This document shows, one piece after another, positions 1 through 6,235 of a stretch of 19,874 nucleotides of DNA; position 1 is the first letter of the stretch; the number at the start of each line of letters is the position of its first letter. The notes under the pieces are model-generated. The model did no database searches and was not told the DNA's origin. It saw nothing but the letters and a program-made list of their open reading frames with translations. Both the position numbers and the translations under genes were made by a program. The stretch spans positions 1-19,874 of the forward strand of contig JACRPD010000072.1 in assembly GCA_016214105.1 (NCBI GenBank), in the 5' to 3' direction. The DNA is from Candidatus Magasanikiibacteriota bacterium. GTDB taxonomy: Bacteria; Patescibacteriota; Patescibacteriia; Magasanikbacterales; UBA922.

Positions 1-968
1 ACGCTCTTTAATTCTTTTTGATACTGATTGATATTATTGGAAATAATGTCGTTCGCCAAATTCAAAATCTCCGGCGTGGAACGGTAATTTGTTTCCAAAC
101 GAAAAATTTTTGCTTGTGGATATTCTTTTTCAAAATCCAAAATATTTTTAATCTCCGCCGCGCGGAAGGAATAGATGCTCTGCGCGTCGTCGCCGACAAC
201 AAACAAGTTGCGATGCTTGGCGGCGATCAGACGAATGATTGACGCCTGAATTTTATTAGTGTCCTGATATTCATCAACTAAAATATATTGGAATTGTTCT
301 TGGTGTTTCTCGCGAATTTTTTCTGACTGTTCCAATAATTTTAACCAATTAGCCAGCAAATCGTCAAAATCCATCACATTCGCGGCTAATTTTCTTTTTT
401 CATAATTAACCGCGATGCTTTTGATTGTGTCAGCGAGCGGCGCGAAATGCTGATGTTTTAACTCCAACGCGCCATCAATGGTCGCTTGTGAATTCCGCGC
501 GTAGTTGATAATTGATTGCAAAACCGCGGGCGACGGAAAACGGCGGACAGTTCTGTCTACCCCTTCGTCTTTCAAACACTGCTTAATTAAATTTGAACTG
601 TCATCGCTGTCCAAAACCGAAAAATTGCTTTTATATCCCAAAAACGAACAATATTTTTTCAATACTCTATAAGCAATATGATGGAAAGTCCCGGACCACG
701 GCAAACGTGCAGTCCCCTCTCCTTTACAAGGAGAGGGGCAAGGGGTGAGGTGGTTTACCCTCTCAATCATCTCTTTCGCCGCCTTATTGGTAAAGGTCAC
801 CAGCAAAATATTTTCCGGATTAACGCCGCGCTCCAACAAATACGCCGCGCGGTAAGTGATCGTCCGCGTCTTGCCAGACCCGGCGCCGGCCAAAACCAAA
901 CACGGCCCATCTGCATTTTGCGCCGCGTTTAATTGCTCCTGATTCAATTCCGCCTCGTAATTTGGCAT
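1..968 (-). CDS. uvrD/pcrA: UvrD/PcrA-family DNA helicase, N-terminal part (partial)
   Basis: Superfamily 1A 3'-5' DNA helicase that unwinds DNA in repair and replication. Reading leftward from ATG at 968 gives about 322 residues without a stop before the window edge. Visible motifs in order are Walker A GAGSGKT (about residue 30), motif Ia VTFTNKAAKEM, GTFHHIA, Walker B LVDEYQDTN, motif III VVGDDAQSIYSFRAA and motif IV LETNYRST, the PcrA/UvrD signature set. The C-terminal RecA-like half is outside the window. Residues about 73-85, between motif Ia and GTFHH, come from an in-frame palindromic element in a normally short variable loop, so the protein is probably still functional. It is transcribed divergently from the DedA gene. 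UvrD and PcrA cannot be separated from this part alone. Confidence 0.93.
   Translation of the reverse strand, partial: MPNYEAELNQEQLNAAQNADGPCLVLAGAGSGKTRTITYRAAYLLERGVNPENILLVTFTNKAAKEMIERVNHLTPCPSPCKGEGTARLPWSGTFHHIAYRVLKKYCSFLGYKSNFSVLDSDDSSNLIKQCLKDEGVDRTVRRFPSPAVLQSIINYARNSQATIDGALELKHQHFAPLADTIKSIAVNYEKRKLAANVMDFDDLLANWLKLLEQSEKIREKHQEQFQYILVDEYQDTNKIQASIIRLIAAKHRNLFVVGDDAQSIYSFRAAEIKNILDFEKEYPQAKIFRLETNYRSTPEILNLANDIISNNINQYQKELKS
714..751. repeat. Palindromic element in uvrD (CCCCTCTCCT family)
   Basis: CCCCTCTCCTT (714-724) and AAGGAGAGGGG (728-738) form an 11-bp stem with a 3-nt loop, followed by CAAGGGGTGAGGT. It lies inside the uvrD reading frame and is translated there as HLTPCPSPCKGEGT. 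A close relative sits inside tgt at 2862-2894. Confidence 0.85.
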
Positions 969-988
969 AATCGGCTCTTTGTGGTAGG

Positions 989-997
989 ATTATATCA
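989..997 (-). promoter_or_regulatory. Extended -10 promoter for the helicase gene
   Basis: On the minus strand TGATATAAT is a consensus extended -10 (TGn plus TATAAT). It lies about 20 bp before the helicase ATG. No good -35 box is seen at 17 bp, so the extended -10 would have to compensate. Confidence 0.5.
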
Positions 998-1009
998 TAA
1001 AAAAATTAT

Positions 1010-1549
1010 ATGATAAAAACCGCCATTGACTTCATCCTTCACTTTGACGTTTATCTAACATCTCTTATCGCGACCTACGGCAATCTTGTCTATTTATTTT
1101 TGTTTTTAATTATTTTTGTGGAAACCGGATTGGTAATAATGCCTTTTCTTCCCGGCGATTCTTTGCTATTTATCGCCTACTGGCTGGGAAGATACTTTGG
1201 TGAAAAAGTCTTCGCGAAATTTATCAACCCCGCGCACATAGAAAAAACTAAATCGTTTTTTAATCGTTATGGTAAAAAGACAATTGTGCTGGCGCGGTTT
1301 ATTCCCATTGTCAGAACTTTCGCTCCATTCGTGGCCGGAATTGGAAAAATGGACTACTTTAGTTTTTTAAGCTACAACATCATCGGCGGAATATCCTGGA
1401 TCGCGATTTTTGTTTTTTCCGGATATTATTTTGGCAACATCCAATTTGTAAAAGATAATCTAACAGCCATCGTTCTTCTGATTATAATTGTTTCTATTAT
1501 TCCAGCGGTGTGGAAATATATCAAACACAAACGCGCGAGAACGCGATAA
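1010..1549 (+). CDS. DedA-family membrane protein, shortened
   Basis: DedA/SNARE-associated (VTT) family integral membrane protein. Members act in envelope homeostasis and are proposed lipid flippases or transporters. The 179 residues carry family landmarks: ETGLVIMPFLPGDSLLF (about 37-53), then YWLGRYFG, FFNRYGKK, the strongly conserved ARFIPIVRTFAPFVAG (about 94-109) with its arginines, and GGISWIAI, ending in a C-terminal transmembrane helix and a basic tail. Bacterial members are usually around 200-220 residues. Here PGDSLLFIA runs straight into YWLGRYFG, where most members have about 25 further hydrophobic residues, so one membrane segment seems to be missing without loss of frame. The start is the first ATG after the divergent promoter region. 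No Shine-Dalgarno sequence is evident. Confidence 0.88.
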   Translation: MIKTAIDFILHFDVYLTSLIATYGNLVYLFLFLIIFVETGLVIMPFLPGDSLLFIAYWLGRYFGEKVFAKFINPAHIEKTKSFFNRYGKKTIVLARFIPIVRTFAPFVAGIGKMDYFSFLSYNIIGGISWIAIFVFSGYYFGNIQFVKDNLTAIVLLIIIVSIIPAVWKYIKHKRARTR

Positions 1550-1554
1550 CGGTG

Positions 1555-1591
1555 TGGATTGCTTCTCCGCCAGCTGGCGGATCGCAATGAC
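1555..1591. repeat. Palindromic intergenic repeat between convergent genes
   Basis: ATTGC (1558-1562) pairs with GCAAT (1584-1588) around the perfect palindrome CCGCCAGCTGGCGG (1567-1580). The flanks GGATTGCTTC and CGCAATGAC resemble a palindrome widespread in bacterial intergenic DNA. It separates the convergent DedA and peptidase genes and could stop transcription from either side, though it lacks a clear T-tract. Confidence 0.7.
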
Positions 1592-1598
1592 AGAACTA

Positions 1599-2438
1599 CT
1601 AGTCAATAATTAACACCGCCCGCTTCCCATTTTTCACATCTCCGCCATTCCAATCATGGACGGCGTTTAATAAATCTTCATATTTGTATTTAAATCCCCG
1701 GCCGAATTGCGTCCCGGGGTCATTGGTAATAAATTCCGTTTCCGTGTAACCGCGAATAATCAATGCGTGATAAACCGGTCCCCCGTTTCTAAAATGCAGA
1801 TTCGGCAAAACTTTTCCATCCGCCACCACTAATACTGGTTTGCTATCAGCGATGAAAGTTTTAATCTGTTCCACTGTCGGGTTCTCAACAATTCGCAAGT
1901 GGTGAGGTGATGAAGTGATCAAGTGATTAGGTGATAAGTACCATTCGGCAAGCCGCGCGACTTTCTCAATCTCAATACTACTCCCCCAACCACCATCTTC
2001 TTCCCACTTAATCATTTTCAAAATCTCATCTTTCGCGAACAACGGACTCAAACCATATCCTTTATAATACGCGTCCAACATCAAAACCGCGGCCTCTTCG
2101 CACGCGTCCTGCCACGGCTGATCCCAATTTTTTTCCGGCGCTTGGGAAGTAAACGGAACGGGCAACAGATACTGCGCGGGCAAAATAGTAGCTACGCGTT
2201 TTTTACTTGATGATACTGTTACGACTGGTGACAAAAGTGTTTGAGATGTTAAAAATGTGGTTGTGACAAATTCTTTTTGTTCAATGTTCAAGGTTCCATA
2301 TTCCATTTCACCATTCACAACCCCCAACTCCGCCTCATAATCCACTTCACTCTCCCCCCTCCACACCAAAAAAATTCCAAACAAAAAACCCGCGCTCAAA
2401 ATAACACAGGTCAAATTTATCAGCCAATATCTTCTCAT
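1599..2438 (-). CDS. C39-like cysteine peptidase, membrane-anchored
   Basis: Papain-fold peptidase of the C39_2 type, found as exported proteins in many Patescibacteria. The 279 residues start with RR and a hydrophobic segment (about 6-26) that acts as signal or anchor, then a Thr/Ser-rich linker (about 45-85). The peptidase domain begins at LLPVPFTSQAPEKNWDQPW. The likely nucleophile is Cys113 in QDACEEAA, the histidine His224 in GPVYHALIIRGY, and the third residue Asp240 in TNDPG, the usual Cys-His-Asp order. No ABC transporter is fused, so bacteriocin leader processing is not implied; the substrate is unknown. Residues about 168-181 derive from a tandem-repeat insertion. The promoter places the transcript start almost at the ATG, so the mRNA may be leaderless. 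Confidence 0.85.
   Translation of the reverse strand: MRRYWLINLTCVILSAGFLFGIFLVWRGESEVDYEAELGVVNGEMEYGTLNIEQKEFVTTTFLTSQTLLSPVVTVSSSKKRVATILPAQYLLPVPFTSQAPEKNWDQPWQDACEEAAVLMLDAYYKGYGLSPLFAKDEILKMIKWEEDGGWGSSIEIEKVARLAEWYLSPNHLITSSPHHLRIVENPTVEQIKTFIADSKPVLVVADGKVLPNLHFRNGGPVYHALIIRGYTETEFITNDPGTQFGRGFKYKYEDLLNAVHDWNGGDVKNGKRAVLIID
1899..1938. repeat. Tandem GTGAT-type repeat inside the peptidase gene
   Basis: Four imperfect 9-10 bp units of the form GTGATnAA follow one another. They are translated in frame on the minus strand as LSPNHLITSSPHHL, between helix ARLAEWY and the next conserved stretch, at a place where the domain needs no such sequence. Confidence 0.75.
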
Positions 2439-2446
2439 ATAGACAT

Positions 2447-2475
2447 ATATTAAAACACCTTGATTTTTTAGTCAA
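2447..2475 (-). promoter_or_regulatory. Promoter for the C39-like peptidase
   Basis: Minus strand TTGACT (2470-2475), 17-bp spacer, TAATAT (2447-2452). The expected start site is about 1-2 nt before the ATG at 2438, implying a leaderless or nearly leaderless mRNA. Confidence 0.6.
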
Positions 2476-2493
2476 AGCTTGATAAGCTGTCCA

Positions 2494-2530
2494 CATCCTA
2501 CGCCCCATGTCCTACGCCCTAAATCCTATG
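2494..2530. repeat. Tandem TCCTACGCCC-type repeat ahead of tgt
   Basis: Three imperfect copies of a 12-14 bp unit (CATCCTACGCCC, ATGTCCTACGCCC, AAATCCTATGTC) run directly into the tgt start. It creates an extra upstream in-frame ATG at 2507 and replaces any ribosome binding site. Confidence 0.7.
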
Positions 2531-3820
2531 TCTTTTTTCCAAATTACTCACCAAGACAAACACTCCCTTGCGCGAACCGGAGTAATCCACACCGGCCACG
2601 GCGATATTGAAACGCCGATTTTTATGCCGGTTGGCACGCAGGCGACAGTCAAAAGTTTAGACAGTAATGATCTGGAAAATCTTGACGCGCAAATTATTTT
2701 AGCCAATACTTATCATTTGCATTTACGGCCAGGCGAAGATTTAATTGCCAAACTTGGTGGACTCCACAAATTCATGAACTGGAATCACCCGATTTTAACC
2801 GACTCCGGCGGGTTTCAGGTGTTCTCACTAAAACACAAAAACAAAAAAGTGAGTTATGCGTCCCCTCTCCTCGTAGGAGAGGGGCAGGGTGAGGTCTCGC
2901 GCGACAATTCAAACAATCAAGCAAAACTGGTTGAAGTTGATAATGAGGGTGTAACATTTACTTCTCACTTGGATGGAAGCACCCATCGCTTCACCCCCGA
3001 ATCAGCCATAGAAATCCAACACAAACTCGGCGCGGATATTATTATGGCTTTTGACGAATGCACGCCTGATGACGCGGATATAAAATACACGCGTGAAGCA
3101 ATGGAACGCACGCACAAATGGGCAGAACGCTGTATCGCGTATCACAAAAACAAACACCAACAGTTTAACAATTTAGCAATTCAACAATTCATTTTCGGCA
3201 TCATCCAAGGGGCCAACCATAAAGAACTTCGCGAAGAAAGCGCCCGGGTGATATCATCACTCGCGTTTGACGGCATCGCCATCGGCGGCGAGTCAATCGG
3301 ATTTAATATGGAAGCGACAAAAAAAATATTGGATTGGATTAATCCAATAATTCCGCGAGACAAACCGTACTATACTATGGGAGTTGGTTTTTCCCCGGCT
3401 GATTTATTTGAAGTTGTTGAACACGGGGTTGATATGTTTGACTGCGTCGCTCCTACTCGCATGGCAAGAAACGGCGCATTGTTTCAATCCCTCCCCCTCG
3501 TAGGGCTTCGTCGTGAGCGCTCAGCCGAACGGGGAGGCGAGGAGGGGGTCTCAACGAGTGTCAGAGGACAAAATTTTAGAATTAATATAAATAATGCCAA
3601 ATACCGCTCCGACCAGTCACCCATTGATCCAACCTGTACCTGCCCAACCTGTCAAAACTACTCCCGCGCCTACCTCAACCACCTATTCAAAGCCGATGAA
3701 CTCCTCGCCTATCGCCTCGCCACGATTCATAATCTACACTTTTTCTTAAACTTAATGCGAGAAATTAGACAAGCAATTAAAGATAATAAATTTTTGGAAT
3801 TGAAAAAAGAATGGACTTAA
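2528..3820 (+). CDS. tgt: tRNA-guanine transglycosylase
   Basis: Exchanges G34 of GUN-anticodon tRNAs (Tyr, His, Asn, Asp) for a 7-deazaguanine base, normally preQ1 in bacteria. ATG 2528 (MSFFQITHQD) is preferred over 2507, which lies in an upstream repeat. It is about 430 residues against a usual 370-380. Active-site motifs are TDSGGFQVFSL with Asp92, FGIIQGA, and MFDCVAPTR with the nucleophile Asp305. The zinc ligands are Cys370, Cys372, Cys375 and His401. The extra length comes from three repeat-derived in-frame inserts at residues about 112-123, 212-221 and 321-344. The loop that usually reads GGLAVGE, which recognises the base, reads GGESIGF here (253-259), so exact substrate preference is uncertain. 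A YhhQ-type transporter gene and queA lie nearby. Confidence 0.95.
   Translation: MSFFQITHQDKHSLARTGVIHTGHGDIETPIFMPVGTQATVKSLDSNDLENLDAQIILANTYHLHLRPGEDLIAKLGGLHKFMNWNHPILTDSGGFQVFSLKHKNKKVSYASPLLVGEGQGEVSRDNSNNQAKLVEVDNEGVTFTSHLDGSTHRFTPESAIEIQHKLGADIIMAFDECTPDDADIKYTREAMERTHKWAERCIAYHKNKHQQFNNLAIQQFIFGIIQGANHKELREESARVISSLAFDGIAIGGESIGFNMEATKKILDWINPIIPRDKPYYTMGVGFSPADLFEVVEHGVDMFDCVAPTRMARNGALFQSLPLVGLRRERSAERGGEEGVSTSVRGQNFRININNAKYRSDQSPIDPTCTCPTCQNYSRAYLNHLFKADELLAYRLATIHNLHFFLNLMREIRQAIKDNKFLELKKEWT
2862..2894. repeat. Palindromic element in tgt (CCCCTCTCCT family)
   Basis: CCCCTCTCCT (2862-2871) and AGGAGAGGGG (2875-2884) form a 10-bp stem with a 3-nt loop, then CAGGGTGAGGT. Same family as 714-751. 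It is read in frame as SPLLVGEGQGEV. The two copies have the same orientation in the window but opposite orientations relative to their host genes. Confidence 0.88.
3163..3189. repeat. AACAATTTAGCAATT repeat inside tgt
   Basis: AACAATTTAGCAATT (3167-3181) plus CAACAATT is nearly identical to the intergenic copy at 4296-4318 (22 of 23 positions). In tgt it is translated as FNNLAIQQF just before FGIIQGA. Confidence 0.8.
3489..3560. repeat. Compound palindromic element inside tgt
   Basis: A G/C-rich imperfect inverted repeat (CCCTCCCCCTCG near 3489, GGCGAGGAGGGGG near 3536) holds a nested palindrome TGAGCGCTCA (3514-3523). It is translated in frame between the FDCVAPTRMARNGALF motif and the conserved NINNAKY segment. 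Confidence 0.75.
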
Positions 3821-3827
3821 TTGATAA

Positions 3828-3860
3828 CAAAATCCCGACATGAGCCGGGATTTGTTTTTT
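3828..3860. terminator. Bidirectional intrinsic terminator after tgt
   Basis: AAATCCCG (3830-3837) and CGGGATTT (3846-3853) form an 8-bp stem, followed by a T-run on the plus strand. The minus strand also shows TTTTGTT after the stem, so it can end both tgt and the opposing small transcript. Confidence 0.8.
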
Positions 3861-4056
3861 AAGCCGCTTTTTTAAACTCTCCTTTGTCTCTCGTTGATTT
3901 GTTTAATTTGCTGCCTTTCCCCCTTTTTTCTGATTCGGCCGATCTTCGTTCTGTGACATCGCGCCCAAGCCCGCCTTTTACAGACACGGCTTTTCTTAGG
4001 CCCTCAACTCGTTGGCTCGATTGACCACCACGATTAATGTCCGTTACCACATTCAA
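3859..4056 (-). CDS. Small basic hypothetical protein (second ORF of pair)
   Basis: Not recognised. It is a 65-residue, Lys/Arg-rich, mostly hydrophilic sequence, including QRVEGLRKAVSVKGG, and ends in KKAA. From TTG at 4056 its start overlaps the stop of the preceding ORF as TTGA. The frame stays open further upstream, to a TAG just ahead of a GEQ..KTRR-like stretch, but has no ATG there. A near-perfect promoter at 4239-4267 fires toward it and a terminator follows directly, so the region is transcribed. It could be a coupled second cistron, the product of a frameshift from the first ORF, or not translated at all. Confidence 0.35.
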   Translation of the reverse strand: MNVVTDINRGGQSSQRVEGLRKAVSVKGGLGRDVTERRSAESEKRGKGSKLNKSTRDKGEFKKAA

Positions 4057-4187
4057 CCTAACAGCGTCTTTCTCCGGTCCAACGAATTTCTTACGCTTAT
4101 TTGCTCCACCGGCACATAATCTGACTCTCCTGGTTTTCTGCTCCTAAAATTTTTCGCTTCCCCCCATTCGTTATGAAATCTGTCCAT
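4053..4187 (-). CDS. Small hypothetical ORF (first ORF of pair)
   Basis: Not recognised. ATG at 4187 opens 44 codons that begin MDRFHNEWGEAKNF and end at a TGA overlapping the next ORF's TTG. It is the first ATG after the strong minus-strand promoter at 4239-4267, with a leader of about 45 nt and no clear Shine-Dalgarno sequence. The product is hydrophilic and charged with no cysteines or membrane segment. The two overlapping frames may once have been a single gene broken by a frameshift. Confidence 0.4.
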   Translation of the reverse strand: MDRFHNEWGEAKNFRSRKPGESDYVPVEQISVRNSLDRRKTLLG

Positions 4188-4238
4188 ATGTTTAAAATTA
4201 GATTAAGTACTTCATTAAATCAACAAATCAATATATAT

Positions 4239-4267
4239 ATTATACCACATTTTACCCCTTTTGTCAA
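4239..4267 (-). promoter_or_regulatory. Consensus sigma-70 promoter, leftward
   Basis: Minus strand TTGACA (4262-4267), 17-bp spacer, TATAAT (4239-4244): a perfect consensus. It drives the small ORF pair. Its -35 box overlaps that of the divergent promoter at 4261-4289. Confidence 0.85.
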
Positions 4268-4289
4268 TCCAGACAGAACGTGCTACAAT
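4261..4289 (+). promoter_or_regulatory. Promoter for the YhhQ-type transporter
   Basis: TTGTCA (4261-4266), 17-bp spacer, TACAAT (4284-4289). The expected start is near 4296, about 38 nt before the transporter ATG. Confidence 0.7.
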
Positions 4290-4295
4290 CTATAT

Positions 4296-4318
4296 AACAA
4301 TTTAGCAATTTAACAATT
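4296..4318. repeat. AACAATTTAGCAATT repeat, intergenic copy
   Basis: AACAATTTAGCAATT (4296-4310) followed by TAACAATT makes up most of the transporter 5' leader. It matches the copy inside tgt at 3167-3189. Confidence 0.75.
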
Positions 4319-4333
4319 AAACAATACAATAAT

Positions 4334-5002
4334 ATGAAACCCTACAAACACCTCGACCTCATCACCACCTTTTTCGCTGTCGTCCTAATTCTCTCAAACA
4401 TCGCCAGCACAAAAATTTTGTCGCTCGGCTGGTTTAGTTTTGACGGCGGGACGATTTTATTTCCTCTGGCCTACATCTTTGGCGATATTTTGACTGAAGT
4501 ATACGGTTACGCGAGAGCAAGACGAGTAATTTGGATCGGCTTCGCGATGAACTTGCTGATGGTAATTACTTTCTGGATAGTGCAAAAACTCCCGCCGGCG
4601 CTGGATTGGGGAAATCAAACGGCGTTTGAATCAATCCTCGGCGTAGTGCCAAGAATTGTGCTGGGCAGTTTATGCGCGTATTTAATCGGAGAATTTTTGA
4701 ACAGTTATATTCTGGCGAAAATAAAAATAAAAACACAGGGAAAATTCCTGTGGCTGCGCGCGATTGGCTCAACTATCGTCGGACAATTTTTTGATACCAC
4801 AATTTTCTTGTTAATCGCCTTCGCCGGCGTCCTGCCGTGGGACTTGATTTGGATTATCTGGGTATCAAATTATATTTTCAAAATTTTAGTGGAAATTATT
4901 TTATTGCCGGTAACTTATAGAGTGGTAGGCTGGCTGAAGAAAAAAGAAGATGTTGATTATTATGATAGAAATACGGACTTTAATCCGCTTAAAATTGAAT
5001 AG
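4334..5002 (+). CDS. yhhQ: Queuosine precursor transporter, YhhQ family
   Basis: Membrane protein of the queuosine precursor transporter family (COG1738). The E. coli member YhhQ imports preQ0 and preQ1. The 222 residues hold about six hydrophobic segments and the family motifs FGDILTEVYGYARARRVIW (about 49-67) and GEFLNSYILAKIKI (about 118-131), plus GQFFDTTIF. The C-terminus is charged and hydrophilic (about 205-222). It has its own promoter and a strong terminator. No preQ0 biosynthesis gene (queC, D, E or F) appears in the window, so import would supply the base that Tgt inserts and QueA extends. A preQ1 riboswitch would be expected in some relatives, but the leader here is mostly a repeat and none is visible. 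Confidence 0.88.
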   Translation: MKPYKHLDLITTFFAVVLILSNIASTKILSLGWFSFDGGTILFPLAYIFGDILTEVYGYARARRVIWIGFAMNLLMVITFWIVQKLPPALDWGNQTAFESILGVVPRIVLGSLCAYLIGEFLNSYILAKIKIKTQGKFLWLRAIGSTIVGQFFDTTIFLLIAFAGVLPWDLIWIIWVSNYIFKILVEIILLPVTYRVVGWLKKKEDVDYYDRNTDFNPLKIE

Positions 5003-5031
5003 CACATGGATCTAACGGATTGAACGGATTT

Positions 5032-5066
5032 AAAAATCTCTCCGACGTAATGTCGGAGAGATTTTT
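5032..5066. terminator. Bidirectional terminator between yhhQ and queA
   Basis: AATCTCTCCGAC and GTCGGAGAGATT form a long stem around GTAAT, with A-rich DNA before and a T-run after. It serves both convergent genes. Confidence 0.92.
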
Positions 5067-5089
5067 TGTTCCATGTTACGTGTTCCATG

Positions 5090-6229
5090 CTACACAATCA
5101 GCATTGCATCTCCAAAACTATAAAACCTATATTTTTCATCTACTGCTTTCTGATAACATTCTAACATAAACTTCCTATCACCCGCAAACGCGCAAACCAA
5201 CATCAAAAGCGTTGACTTTGGCAAATGAAAATTCGTAATCATCGCGTCAACGATTTTAAACTCAAAGCCGGGAGTGATGAAGAGATTGATATCGCCTTTG
5301 TATGGACGGACTACGGTCGACGGACTACGGACTACCGAATCAAAAACTCTCTTCGTAGTCTGTAGTCTGTGGTCGGTAGTCAATCTCGCAACACCCTCCA
5401 ACGTCCTCACAGTCGTCGTCCCCACCGCCACTACTCTCCTCCTCTCTTTCTTCGCTAAATTAATCCTCTCCGCGGTTTCCTCGTTCAACTCCACCCATTC
5501 GCTATGCATAGTATGGTCTTCAATCCGTTCGGATTTGACCGGTAAAAATGTGCCCAGCCCGACATGCAAAGTTATTTCGGCAAACTGAACGCTTTTGTCT
5601 CGCAACTTTTGAATTAATTCCGGCGTGAAATGAAACCCGGCTGTCGGCGCCGCGACCGAACCTTCGTGTTTGGCGTAAACGGTTTGATATGATTCTAATT
5701 CATGCGGTTCATCTTTGACATACGGTGGCACTGGAATATGACCGTATTTATTCGCTTTCTGTCTAACAGTTTCTTCGTCGTATGGAAATTGCACCAAAAT
5801 TGCGCCGTCTGGTTCTTTAAGCATTGCGTCGCAATAAAAATCGGTGGCAAAGTGAACACGCATCCCCTCTCGCAAGTGTTTTCCCGGCTTCGCCAAAACT
5901 TTCCACACCCCTTCATTCTCCATTGGCCTGATTAAAAATATTTCAATTGGTTTCTTATGTTCAAACAACTCATCATCATTCAAATCAGTCAATTTGCCAA
6001 ACAGCCTGGCTTTAAAAACTTTGGAATTATTCCAAACCACCAAATCACCAGCCCGCAGATAATCAATAATATCATAAAAATGACGGTGTTCAATTTTACC
6101 CTGAGCGAGCGGAGCGAGTCGAAGGGTCTTTCTATCAACAATCATCAGGCGCGAAGAATCGCGCGGATTGACTGGAGTCTGCGCGATTAGTTCGGAAGGT
6201 AAATTGTAATCAAAATCAGAGGATAGCAT
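5090..6229 (-). CDS. queA: SAM:tRNA ribosyltransferase-isomerase
   Basis: Transfers and isomerises the ribosyl moiety of S-adenosylmethionine onto preQ1-modified tRNA, giving epoxyqueuosine, the step after Tgt. Family motifs are clear: FDYNLPSELIAQTP at the N-terminus, DLVVWNNSKVFKARL, EGSVAAPTAGFHFT, HVGLGTFLPV, and ITNFHLPKSTLLMLV near the end. The length is 379 residues against about 340-350 for the family. The excess matches two repeat-derived in-frame inserts at residues about 35-44 (RLAPLAQG) and 283-309, within surface regions. ATG 6229 starts 6 bp after the mltG stop, so queA is probably the last gene of the smc-to-queA operon. The final enzyme QueG/QueH is not in the window. Confidence 0.95.
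   Translation of the reverse strand: MLSSDFDYNLPSELIAQTPVNPRDSSRLMIVDRKTLRLAPLAQGKIEHRHFYDIIDYLRAGDLVVWNNSKVFKARLFGKLTDLNDDELFEHKKPIEIFLIRPMENEGVWKVLAKPGKHLREGMRVHFATDFYCDAMLKEPDGAILVQFPYDEETVRQKANKYGHIPVPPYVKDEPHELESYQTVYAKHEGSVAAPTAGFHFTPELIQKLRDKSVQFAEITLHVGLGTFLPVKSERIEDHTMHSEWVELNEETAERINLAKKERRRVVAVGTTTVRTLEGVARLTTDHRLQTTKRVFDSVVRSPSTVVRPYKGDINLFITPGFEFKIVDAMITNFHLPKSTLLMLVCAFAGDRKFMLECYQKAVDEKYRFYSFGDAMLIV
5304..5381. repeat. GGACTACGG-type inverted repeat inside queA
   Basis: The left arm (5304-5338) repeats GGACTAC-like units. The right arm (5353-5381) holds their complement, TAGTCTGTAGTCTGTGG. It is translated in frame on the minus strand with no stop, between GVA and YKGDINLFITPGFEF. 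Confidence 0.8.
6098..6127. repeat. CTGAGCGAGCGGAGCGAG-type repeat inside queA
   Basis: ACCCT (6098-6102) and AGGGT (6123-6127) bracket GAGCGAGCGGAGCGAGTC. This resembles a short repeat found in many unrelated bacterial genomes. It is read in frame as LRLAPLAQG near the QueA N-terminus. Confidence 0.8.
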
Positions 6230-6235
6230 AGATGC

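Noticed and set aside
2528..3820. tgt as a pseudogene because of its insertions
   Set aside because: All inserts keep the frame, and both active-site aspartates and the four zinc ligands are intact.
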